A stretch of DNA of 5,988 nucleotides from CABRXV01 sp900754955 (GCA_902475005.1 CABRXV010000095.1:1-5988); one strand, 5' to 3'; counted from the first letter of the stretch, positions 1 through 5,609 are shown. A program made the numbers and translations. The notes: generated from the sequence alone by a model not told the origin.

Positions 1-138
1 CGCGGCAATGGACAGGGCCAGAGCCAGGGAGGCACCGACCAGCAGTAGCGCCGCCGGCGGCAGCGACGGCGATGCAGCTGCTGCCGGCGCGCGGCCGCCG
101 CAGCACCCGCCGCCATGCAACAGGCGGGAAAACGACAT
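1..138 (-). other. Possible N-terminus of a divergent membrane protein (edge-truncated, doubtful)
   Basis: Read leftward from an ATG at 138-136, the frame stays open to the window edge (46 codons). It gives an Ala/Gly/Pro-rich start followed by a hydrophobic run of about 18 residues (PPAALLLVGASLALALSIAA) that looks like a signal anchor or first membrane segment, as in many transporter permeases. Against it: no Shine-Dalgarno site precedes the ATG, and this start would lie only 25 bases from the pncB start, leaving no room for divergent promoters. The alternative is the end of a rightward gene: frame 1 reads RGNGQGQSQGGTDQQ and stops at 46-48, a low-complexity tail. The two readings are exact antisense of each other, and I cannot choose between them from this short piece. 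Confidence 0.2.
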
Positions 139-140
139 GA

Positions 141-155
141 GAACCAAGGAGGTTC
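141..155 (+). promoter_or_regulatory. pncB ribosome binding site inside a small stem-loop
   Basis: AAGGAGG at 146-152 is a near-perfect Shine-Dalgarno site, 10 bases before the ATG at 163. This decides the pncB start over the in-frame ATG at 115, which has no such site. The bases GAACC (141-145) and GGTTC (151-155) are perfect complements enclosing the loop AAGGA, so the Shine-Dalgarno core would sit in the loop and right arm of a 5-bp hairpin. The pairing is seen directly; any effect on translation is inference. Confidence 0.6.
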
Positions 156-162
156 CAGCAAG

Positions 163-1617
163 ATGAACGTGGATTACGCACTCCTCACCGACCTGTACCA
201 GATCACCATGGCGCAAGGTTACTGGGCGTCGGGCAGGGGCGAGGAGGAGGCGTGCTTCGCCATGTACTTCCGCGACTACCCGTTCAAGGGCGGCTACGCC
301 ATCGCCTGCGGTATGGCCCAGCTCGCCGACATGGTGGAGGGCTTCCGCTTCTCCGACGACGACATCGCCTATCTGCGCACGCTCGAGGCGCCGGGCGGCG
401 GACCGCTTTTCGACGAGGGCTTTCTCGCGTACCTCGCCGACTTCAAGCTCACGGTTGACATCGACGCGGTCGACGAGGGCACGGTGGTGTTCCCGCACGA
501 GCCGCTCGTGCGTGTGACGGGCCCTATCATGCAGTGCCAGCTCCTTGAGACGGCGCTGCTCAACTGCGTGAACTTCCAGACGCTCATCGCCACGAAGGCG
601 GCGCGCGTTTGTCGTGCGGCTGCGGGGCGCCCCGTCGCCGAGTTCGGCCTGCGTCGCGCACAGGGGCTCGGCGGCGTGTGGGCATCGCGCGCGGCGGTGG
701 TGGGCGGCTGCGCCTCCACCTCCGACGTACTCGCCGGCAAGCTCTTCGACATCCCCGTGTCGGGCACACACGCCCATTCCTGGGTCATGTCGTTCCCCGA
801 CGAACTCACCGCTTTCCGCGAGTACGCGCGCATCTTCCCGAAGAACTGCGTGCTGCTCGTCGACTCCTATGACGTGGAGCAGGGCATCCGCAACGCCATC
901 ACCGTGGGTCTCGAGATGCGCGAGCGCGGCGAGCACCTCGCGGGCATCCGCATCGACTCGGGCGACCTCGCCTGGCTCTCCAAGATGGCGCGGCGCATGC
1001 TCGACGAGGCGGGGCTTGAGGACTGCGGCATCGTGCTCTCGAACGACCTCGACGAGTTCACCATCAAGTCGATCCTCGGTGAGGGCGCGCCCGTGAGCTC
1101 GTGGGGCGTGGGCACTAAGCTCGCCACGGCGTTCGACCAGCCCACGCTCGGCGGCGTGTACAAGCTCACGGCCGTGCGCGAGCCGGGTGAGACGACGTGG
1201 CGTCCGCGCCTCAAGATCTCGGAGTCGATCGGCAAGCTCACCACGCCGGGCATCCTCGACGTGCGCCGTTACTACCACGACTCGGGCAAGATCGCCGGCG
1301 ACATGGTGTTCGACGTGACGGAGGGCGTGAGCGAGCGCGAGGTGATCGTCGATCCGCTCGACGACATGCGCCAGAAGAAGCTCGCGGGCAAGCGCTTCGA
1401 GACGCTTCTACATCCGCTTGCGCGCGCGGGCGAGGTGGTACTCGATGCGCGCGGGCGCTCGGCCATGGAGGCGCGCGAGCGGGCGCGCGCAGGGCTCGAG
1501 ACGCTCGACGAGAGCCAGCTGCGCATGCTCAACCCGCACACGTACCCGGTGGGTCTCGAGTGCGGTTTGAACGAGCGACGCCGCGAGCTGGTCGCGCAGC
1601 TGCGCGGAATCGTGTAA
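163..1617 (+). CDS. pncB: Nicotinate phosphoribosyltransferase
   Basis: The product (484 aa) joins nicotinate and PRPP to give nicotinate mononucleotide with ATP hydrolysis (EC 6.3.4.21), the entry step of the Preiss-Handler NAD salvage route in the cytosol. The N-terminus DYALLTDLYQITMAQGYW is the family opening. Further motifs are LRRAQG (residues 163-168), CASTSDVLAGK (183-193), SGTHAHSWVMSF (200-211) with the histidines expected for the phosphorylated active-site His, VLLVDSYD (230-237), IRIDSGDL (262-269), LSNDLDE (292-298) and WGVGTKLATAFD (314-325). The length suits the long, human-like NAPRT type. The start at 163 is chosen because AAGGAGG lies 10 bases upstream and the family homology begins here; an ATG at 115 would add 16 residues without a ribosome site. 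No promoter is recognisable in the 162 bases upstream. A gap of 147 bases separates it from the DegV gene, so co-transcription is possible but unproven. Confidence 0.96.
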   Translation: MNVDYALLTDLYQITMAQGYWASGRGEEEACFAMYFRDYPFKGGYAIACGMAQLADMVEGFRFSDDDIAYLRTLEAPGGGPLFDEGFLAYLADFKLTVDIDAVDEGTVVFPHEPLVRVTGPIMQCQLLETALLNCVNFQTLIATKAARVCRAAAGRPVAEFGLRRAQGLGGVWASRAAVVGGCASTSDVLAGKLFDIPVSGTHAHSWVMSFPDELTAFREYARIFPKNCVLLVDSYDVEQGIRNAITVGLEMRERGEHLAGIRIDSGDLAWLSKMARRMLDEAGLEDCGIVLSNDLDEFTIKSILGEGAPVSSWGVGTKLATAFDQPTLGGVYKLTAVREPGETTWRPRLKISESIGKLTTPGILDVRRYYHDSGKIAGDMVFDVTEGVSEREVIVDPLDDMRQKKLAGKRFETLLHPLARAGEVVLDARGRSAMEARERARAGLETLDESQLRMLNPHTYPVGLECGLNERRRELVAQLRGIV

Positions 1618-1641
1618 GCTGACGCAGAGAGGCGCCTGCCT

Positions 1642-1737
1642 GCGCGCGCCGCCTTCGCAGGCGGCATGGCGCGGCGGGCGCATACGGGAACGGGAGGAGA
1701 CGTCCTCGCTGGATGAGAGGCTGGCGGCCCTGCCGCC
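1642..1737 (+). other. Three consecutive hairpins in the pncB-degV gap
   Basis: The 147-base gap holds three perfect short stems. The first is GCCGCCT/AGGCGGC (1648-1654 and 1659-1665, loop TCGC), which can be lengthened by GCGC/GCGC (1644-1647 and 1669-1672) across a 3-base bulge. The second is GAGGA/TCCTC (1694-1698 and 1703-1707). The third is GGCGG/CCGCC (1723-1727 and 1733-1737). None has a T-run after it, so this is not a standard intrinsic terminator. It could be a partial terminator or RNA-stability element after pncB, or a structured leader of the DegV gene. The pairings are seen; the role is inferred, and in GC-rich DNA short stems also arise by chance. Confidence 0.3.
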
Positions 1738-1764
1738 CGCCCCGAAACGAAAGGGAGAAACCCA

Positions 1765-2694
1765 ATGCCACAATGCACGTTGATCATCGACTCCTGCTGC
1801 GATCTGCCGCACGAGCTGATTGAACGCGAGGGGGTCGTGCTGCTGCATTTCCCCTACATCATGGACGGCGGCACCTTCGAGGACGACCTGTTCCAGTCGA
1901 CCACCCCGCAGGACTTCTACGGGGCGATGCGCAAGGGCGCCGAGCCGTCTACGTCGCAGGTTCCCATGGTGCAGTTCACCGAGGTGTTCGAGCAGGCGCG
2001 CGCGGCGGGCCTGCCCGCGGTGTACCTGTCGTTCTCGAGCGGGCTCTCGGGCAGCTACGACGTTGCCATGCTCGTGCGCGATCAGATCCTCGCCGAGCAC
2101 CCCGACTTCGAGCTGCACGTGGTGGACACGCGCCTCGCCTCGGTCGCCGAGGCGCTGCTCGTGTTCGAGGCGCTCAAGCTCCACGCAGACGGCATGACCG
2201 CCGCCGAGCTGGCGGCGTGGGCCGAGGAGGCGCGCTTCTTCGTCGACGCCGAGTTCATGGTGGAGGACCTCGAGGCGCTGCGCCGCGGCGGTCGCATCCC
2301 CGCGTCGGTGGCGGTGGCCGGCGGCGCGCTCGACGTGAAGCCGCTGCTGTCGATCGACGCCGAGGGCAAGCTGACGCTCGTGGGCGTGGCGCGCGGCCGC
2401 AAGAAGGGCATCAAGCAGCTCGTGGAGTACTATCAGAAAAACGTTGCGCCGTCGGGCTACGGCCAGTACGTGGTGCTCGGCAACGCCGACTGTCCGAAGG
2501 ACGCGCAGAAGCTCAAGGAGCTGCTGCTCAAGGCCGACGACAGCCTCCTGTTCGTCGACGGCTCGATCGGGCCCGTCATCGGATCGCACGTGGGCCCCGG
2601 CATGCTCGCCGTGGTGTTCTGGGGCAAGGACAAGCGCGAACGGCTCTCGGTGGCCGACCGCATCGCGCGCAAGGTGAAGGGGGGCGACCGGTAG
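1765..2694 (+). CDS. DegV family fatty-acid-binding protein (FakB-like)
   Basis: This 309-aa protein belongs to the DegV family, cytosolic proteins that enclose one fatty acid; in Firmicutes the FakB members present it to the kinase FakA for phosphorylation and phospholipid synthesis. Family marks in order are TLIIDSCCDLP (5-15, the opening strand and loop), PSTSQVP (61-67) and SFSSGLSGSY (89-98), which together form the carboxylate-binding site, VVDTRLAS (119-126), DLEALRRGGRIP (168-179), KPLLSID (192-198), and GPVIGSHVGPGMLAVVF (269-285). The length is normal (usually 280-310). AGGGAG at 1752-1757 lies 7 bases before the ATG. No FakA-like kinase is in the window, so which lipid it binds and whether it serves a FakA pathway cannot be told. 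Its TAG stop (2692-2694) abuts the ATG of the next gene, indicating coupling. Confidence 0.93.
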   Translation: MPQCTLIIDSCCDLPHELIEREGVVLLHFPYIMDGGTFEDDLFQSTTPQDFYGAMRKGAEPSTSQVPMVQFTEVFEQARAAGLPAVYLSFSSGLSGSYDVAMLVRDQILAEHPDFELHVVDTRLASVAEALLVFEALKLHADGMTAAELAAWAEEARFFVDAEFMVEDLEALRRGGRIPASVAVAGGALDVKPLLSIDAEGKLTLVGVARGRKKGIKQLVEYYQKNVAPSGYGQYVVLGNADCPKDAQKLKELLLKADDSLLFVDGSIGPVIGSHVGPGMLAVVFWGKDKRERLSVADRIARKVKGGDR

Positions 2695-3669
2695 ATGCCG
2701 CAGTCGTTCGTTGTTCTCGGCCACGAGGGCTTTGCCGCCATGGCGTCGGCGCGTCTTGCCGATGCAGGTTACGCGCGTGCGAGTGAGGTAGCCTCCGCCG
2801 ACATCGTGCTGACGTTCTGCACCTCGCAGAGCGATCTTGAGGAGCGCTACTTCGGCGACGCGGGCATCGTCTCGGATGCGGCCCCAGGTACGCTGCTCAT
2901 CGACATGAGCGCCACCACGCCGAGCTTCGCGCGCGAGATCTATGCGGTGGCCGCCGTAAGCGATCTCGCCATGGTGGAAGCGCCGCTCGTCGTGGCCGAT
3001 GTGGCCGCGCGCGAGGCGTTCGCTCGCGAGAATCTGTCGTGTTTCCTCTCGGGCGAGGACGACCCGGTAGCGCGTGCGACGCCGGTGCTCGAGGCGCTCG
3101 TGGGCGTCGTGCATGCGGTTGGGGGCCCGGGCGAGGCGCAGCTTGCGCGCGCGGCGTACACGCTCCAGATCGCCGCGCAGGTGATCGCCGTCATCGAGGC
3201 CGATGCGCTCTATCACGCTCACCGTCGCTCGGCGCTGGGCGGCGGTATCGCGGCGGTGCATCCGGGTGCGGCCTCGCCTCAGGCGGCGAGCGTGCTCGAA
3301 GCCGTCGAGCAGGCGCGTTTCGACGGCGCCTACACGGTGGAGATGCTCATGTCCGAGGTGTCGGCGGCCATCATGGCGGCCGACGACGTGGAGCTCATCA
3401 TCCCGCAGGCGGAGTCGGCCATGCACCTGCTCGAGCTGCTCGCCATCATCGGCGGCTCCGACAAGTCGCCCGTGGCGCTTGCGCTCGCCTACGGCGAGGA
3501 GGAGGACTGCGCGCGCAACGGCCTCGACTGGACGCGTGCCGAGCAGGCGTACGGCCAGGGTGCCGACCACGATCACGATCACGGCGACAACGACGAGGAT
3601 CTCGACGGGTTCGACGATTTCGACTTCGACGACCCGTACGGCGCTGGCTTCGACTACTCGTCCAACTAA
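2695..3669 (+). CDS. Degenerate beta-hydroxyacid dehydrogenase family protein, probable pseudoenzyme with Asp/His-rich tail
   Basis: This 324-aa protein has the two-domain architecture of 3-hydroxyisobutyrate/6-phosphogluconate-type dehydrogenases. The N-terminal part includes ADIVLTFCTSQSDLEE (35-50) and PGTLLIDMSATTPSFAREI (64-82); the all-helical C-terminal part starts at about GGPGEAQLARAAYT (143-156). Key residues have changed. The GxGxxG nucleotide motif reads VLGHEG (7-12). The usual stretch of roughly 25 residues after the first helix, carrying the second beta strand and cofactor-specificity loop, is absent (AGY at 24-26 runs almost straight into ADIVL). The substrate motif DAPVSGG reads EAPLVVA (95-101). 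The catalytic Lys and Asn of KxxxN are Arg152 and Thr156, and the later KD pair is SE (220-221). Redox activity is therefore doubtful. Residues 285-324 form a tail rich in Asp with HDHDH, possibly metal-binding. The reading frame is intact with normal codon use, so this is a maintained gene. AAGGGGGG (2677-2684) precedes the ATG, which directly follows the DegV stop. Confidence 0.8.
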   Translation: MPQSFVVLGHEGFAAMASARLADAGYARASEVASADIVLTFCTSQSDLEERYFGDAGIVSDAAPGTLLIDMSATTPSFAREIYAVAAVSDLAMVEAPLVVADVAAREAFARENLSCFLSGEDDPVARATPVLEALVGVVHAVGGPGEAQLARAAYTLQIAAQVIAVIEADALYHAHRRSALGGGIAAVHPGAASPQAASVLEAVEQARFDGAYTVEMLMSEVSAAIMAADDVELIIPQAESAMHLLELLAIIGGSDKSPVALALAYGEEEDCARNGLDWTRAEQAYGQGADHDHDHGDNDEDLDGFDDFDFDDPYGAGFDYSSN

Positions 3670-3681
3670 GGCAGGCGCGCG

Positions 3682-4680
3682 GTGCTGTTAGACGATGCGG
3701 CGCTCAACCCCGCGTCGTGCCGGCTGTGTCCGCGTGCGTGCGGCGCGAACCGCGCGGCGGGGGAGCGCGGCGTGTGCGGTGCCGCCGACGAGGTGCTCAT
3801 CGCGCGGGCGGCGCTCCATTTTTGGGAGGAGCCGCCGATCAGCGGCGAGGCGGGCAGCGGCACGATCTTCTTCGCGCACTGCTCGCTGCGTTGCTCGTAC
3901 TGTCAGAACACGGTGATCGCCCACGGCGCGCTCGGCTACCCCGTGACGGTGGCTCACCTCGCCGAACTTTGCTGCGACCTTGAACGCCAGGGCGCGCTCA
4001 ACATCAACTTCGTGACGCCCACGCACTACGCGCCGCATGCGCGCGCCGCTGTGCGCGCAGCGCGAGAGCGGGGAATGGCGCTGCCCGTCGTGTGGAACAC
4101 GAGCGGGTACGAGACGGTGGAGGCCGTGCGCGCGAACGCGGGTGTGGTGGACGTGTACCTCACCGATTTCAAGTACGCCGATGCGCAGCTTGGCGCACGC
4201 TACTCGCATGTGGCCGACTATCCCGAGCGCGCGCTTGCCGCGCTCGACGCCATGGTCGAGCAGACGGGCGCGCCCGCGTACGACGTCTACCACGGTCAGG
4301 AGCGCCTCATCGCGGGCGTGGTGGTGCGCCACCTGCTGCTTCCGCATCATCTCGATGATTCGAAGTGCGTGGTGCGGCTGCTGCACGAGCGTTACGGGTC
4401 GGCGGTGCGGCTCTCGATCATGAACCAGTACACGCCCGTGCTCGCAACGGCGGCGCAAAGCGGAAACGACGCAGCGCGCGCGGTGCTCGATCGCTGCCCC
4501 GAGCTCGCCGAGCGCGTGTCCGACGAGGCGTACGAGGAACTGCTCGACTTCGCTGACGAAATCGGCGTGGAGGACTACTTCTGGCAGGAGGGCGGCGCCT
4601 GCGAGGAAAGCTTCATCCCCGCGTTCAGCGGCGTGGAGGAGGGCGCTTCGAGCACGGAGAGCGACTCCTCGGGCGCATGA
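3682..4680 (+). CDS. Radical SAM protein, COG1313/PflX-like (uncharacterised activating-enzyme relative)
   Basis: This 332-aa protein is a radical SAM enzyme of the COG1313 type, often labelled 'putative pyruvate formate-lyase activating enzyme', though no substrate is established. The SAM-cluster motif is C67-x3-C71-x2-C74 within GTIFFAHCSLRCSYCQN (60-76). An additional N-terminal cysteine set, C13-x2-C16-x3-C20-x11-C32, is typical of this subfamily and may hold a second Fe-S cluster. Other family marks are NINFVTPTHY (107-116), VWNTSGYE (137-144), YLTDFKY (159-165), VRHLLLPHH (215-223), LSIMNQYTP (244-252) and a terminal QEGG (302-305). Residues 318-332 are a short Glu/Ser-rich tail. Start: a GTG at 3682, preceded by the weak site AAGGCAGG (3668-3675) that overlaps the stop of the preceding gene; the N-terminal cysteines follow closely, so a later start is unlikely. 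The spacing of 12 bases implies the same operon. No glycyl-radical enzyme partner lies in the window. Confidence 0.92.
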   Translation: MLLDDAALNPASCRLCPRACGANRAAGERGVCGAADEVLIARAALHFWEEPPISGEAGSGTIFFAHCSLRCSYCQNTVIAHGALGYPVTVAHLAELCCDLERQGALNINFVTPTHYAPHARAAVRAARERGMALPVVWNTSGYETVEAVRANAGVVDVYLTDFKYADAQLGARYSHVADYPERALAALDAMVEQTGAPAYDVYHGQERLIAGVVVRHLLLPHHLDDSKCVVRLLHERYGSAVRLSIMNQYTPVLATAAQSGNDAARAVLDRCPELAERVSDEAYEELLDFADEIGVEDYFWQEGGACEESFIPAFSGVEEGASSTESDSSGA

Positions 4681-4823
4681 GCGTCGGGTGTGGCGGCGAC
4701 GGCCTCAAGCACGTGATTCGTCGGATGTTTGGCGCCCGTGCGGAGGGCGATGCTTCGGGCGCGCGATGCGCTTCTCGGCGCTGATCGCGTGAGGGGCGGC
4801 ATCTCAGGCGGCGTGATACGTCT

Positions 4824-4858
4824 TGCACCGCCGATCATGAGGAGTGAACGGCGGTGCA
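4824..4858 (+). terminator. Inverted repeat downstream of the radical SAM gene, possible operon end
   Basis: TGCACCGCC (4824-4832) and GGCGGTGCA (4850-4858) are a perfect 9-bp inverted repeat around a 17-base loop, 143 bases after the radical SAM stop. It has no T-run on either side, so a standard intrinsic terminator is unlikely; it may be a transcript-stabilising 3' hairpin, a weak terminator, or a binding site. GAGGAG (4839-4844) in the loop, with an ATG at 4858, resembles a start region, but the protein read from there has no recognisable content. Confidence 0.3.
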
Positions 4859-4945
4859 TGTCGTCTGTCATGCGCGGTGCGAACCTGCATCCTGCGTTGC
4901 TCGTCGCGCGCCAAGCGAGGTTGCGTACGCCTTATTTCAATTTTC

Positions 4946-5097
4946 TTCCGAAAAATCACCGAAGTATGAAGAGCGATCGGGGAGGAAAGACCGTTTTCCC
5001 CTGCGCGGAAGGTGTTTTGCCTCTTCCGAGGGAGTCGAAATGGACGAAAAGGCCCCTTCTCGATTTCTCGTGCGGGTACTTCGGTGAATTTTCGGAA
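4946..5097. repeat. 152-bp imperfect palindrome with 21-bp terminal arms (MITE- or REP-like candidate)
   Basis: The left arm (4946-4966) and the reverse complement of the right arm (5077-5097) agree at 20 of 21 positions; both begin TTCCGAAAA and end TCACCGAAGTA. Inside, pairing continues less perfectly (GAGCGATCG near 4971 against GAGAAATCG on the other strand near 5070). Close to the centre lies the stem CGGAAG/CTTCCG (5006-5011 and 5023-5028). The whole can thus fold into one long hairpin or cruciform. Its base composition is clearly lower in GC than the coding DNA around it. AATTTTC occurs just outside the left arm (4939-4945) and one base outside the right arm (5099-5105). It encodes no transposase, so a non-autonomous miniature element or an extragenic palindrome is the best guess; a structured RNA is the alternative. 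Confidence 0.7.
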
Positions 5098-5343
5098 TAA
5101 TTTTCGCATAACCCGTCCCGTGTTGCTGTGCGAGCGTTTCGACATGCAGTGAGTGGTGGGGCGGACGCTGCAGAGCACAGTGGCGACCGTGTGGCGCATG
5201 CTGGATGTTCTCGGCTGCAGCGGCGGTGCCGCCTCGCGGTACGGGTCGGGCGGCGAATACGCCGTGCTGCCGAGCGCGGCACGAGCCGGGCGGCGTGATG
5301 AGCTGCGTCACGAACTCGCCGCGATGCGATGCCTCCCTAACGC

Positions 5344-5380
5344 AAAAAGGCCAGGGCGTCATGCCCTGGCCTTTCGTTTT
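5344..5380 (-). terminator. Strong bidirectional intrinsic terminator
   Basis: AAAGGCCAGGGC (5346-5357) and GCCCTGGCCTTT (5363-5374) form a perfect 12-bp stem around the loop GTCAT. Read leftward, the stem follows the tRNA-Thr gene after only 8 bases and runs into five T residues (complement of 5344-5348), a classic rho-independent terminator for the tRNA. Read rightward, TTTCGTTTT (5372-5380) follows, so it can also stop transcripts arriving from the rightward operon and shield the tRNA from antisense reading. Confidence 0.92.
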
Positions 5381-5382
5381 CG

Positions 5383-5457
5383 TGGAGCCGGCGACAGGAA
5401 TCGAACCCGCAACCCACTGATTACAAATCAGTTGCTCTACCGTTGAGCCACGCCGGC
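5383..5457 (-). tRNA. tRNA-Thr (anticodon UGU)
   Basis: The reverse complement folds as a full 75-base cloverleaf. The acceptor stem is GCCGGCG/CGCCGGC, the discriminator T, and the CCA end is encoded (5385-5383). The D stem is GCTC/GAGC with AACGGTA in the loop. The anticodon stem ACTGA/TCAGT encloses the loop TTTGTAA, giving anticodon TGT, which reads ACA and, by wobble or modification, other Thr codons. The T arm has the loop TTCGATT. No intron or mismatch breaks the structure. It lies leftward like pyrE, 200 bases downstream of that gene, with its own likely promoter and terminator. Confidence 0.97.
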
Positions 5458-5475
5458 GCGCATGTGCGCTGGGGT

Positions 5476-5504
5476 ATTGTACGATAACCGCGCCCTTTGG
5501 GGAA
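5476..5504 (-). promoter_or_regulatory. Probable promoter of tRNA-Thr
   Basis: On the leftward strand TACAAT (5481-5476) matches the TATAAT -10 box at five of six positions. With a 17-base spacer the -35 position (5504-5499) reads TTCCCC, a weak match. Transcription would start near 5469, about a dozen bases before the tRNA, which is a normal leader length. The gap is otherwise GC-rich, so the AT-rich box stands out. Confidence 0.55.
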
Positions 5505-5511
5505 GGGGCGC
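5490..5511. repeat. Inverted repeat overlapping the tRNA promoter -35 region
   Basis: GCGCCCTTT (5490-5498) pairs with AAGGGGCGC (5503-5511) over nine positions, one of them G-T, around the loop GGGG (5499-5502). The -35 position of the proposed tRNA promoter falls within this dyad. It could be a protein binding site, or a 3' hairpin on transcripts coming from pyrE. No T-run follows on either strand, so intrinsic termination is not favoured. Confidence 0.4.
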
Positions 5512-5609
5512 ACAAACTCGAGCCTCTGAATCCGAAGGACGGACTTCGTGCGACAGCGCCAGACTTCCCCGGCGCAGTCACGGCCTCGGTGCCTCACGCT
5601 CTCGCGCGT

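Larger units (their letters stand above)
4681..5343. other. Gene-free stretch between convergent gene sets
   Basis: I see no convincing gene in these 663 bases. Open frames run through on both strands, but they lack family resemblance and good ribosome sites, and several run on into or through the tRNA gene. The first part (4681-4930) is GC-rich and holds the 4824-4858 hairpin. The middle (about 4931-5110) falls to about 47% GC by my count (85 of 180) and holds the 152-bp palindromic element. The last part (5111-5343) is GC-rich again with small hairpins, including CGGCG/CGCCG (5251-5255 and 5260-5264) followed at once by TGCCG/CGGCA (5268-5272 and 5277-5281). It could be an eroded gene, mobile-element debris or an untranslated RNA; no firm evidence favours one. 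Confidence 0.6.

Noticed and set aside
115..162. Upstream ATG at 115 as the pncB start
   Set aside because: It has no Shine-Dalgarno site, the added 16 residues do not resemble the family, and the strong AAGGAGG serves the ATG at 163.
1666..1716. 16-codon open frame in the pncB-degV gap as a leader peptide
   Set aside because: It has no ribosome site before its ATG, and no run of regulatory codons that would suggest attenuation.
1408..3582. Very long open frame (724 codons) on the minus strand
   Set aside because: It lies antisense to three well-supported genes, spans their intergenic gap, is rich in Arg/His/Ala/Leu as expected from antisense of GC-rich genes, and shows no family motif.
3039..3983. 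Plus-strand open frame crossing the junction of the dehydrogenase-like and radical SAM genes
   Set aside because: It is out of frame with both genes, Arg/Gly/Ala-rich and without any domain; it is a GC-bias artefact.
3688..4458. Long open frame on the minus strand opposite the radical SAM gene
   Set aside because: Antisense shadow: the plus strand carries all COG1313 motifs, while this frame is Arg/His-rich and featureless.
4729..5100. Possible small plus-strand gene after the radical SAM gene
   Set aside because: It lacks a good ribosome site and recognisable domain, and its last third is simply the palindromic element; the same arm read on the other strand gives a near-identical peptide (YFGEFSE versus YFGDFSE).
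4681..5343. CRISPR array, riboswitch or attachment site in the gene-free stretch
   Set aside because: No regularly spaced direct repeats are present, I recognise no riboswitch core, and no tRNA 3'-end duplication is visible near the tRNA gene.
5153..5446. Plus-strand open frame ending in GDRNRTRNPLITNQLLYR
   Set aside because: The C-terminal part is the antisense of tRNA-Thr, a well-known source of spurious hypothetical proteins.
4937..5581. Minus-strand open frame through tRNA-Thr, terminator and palindrome
   Set aside because: It runs straight through the tRNA gene and its terminator; such frames are frequent false calls.
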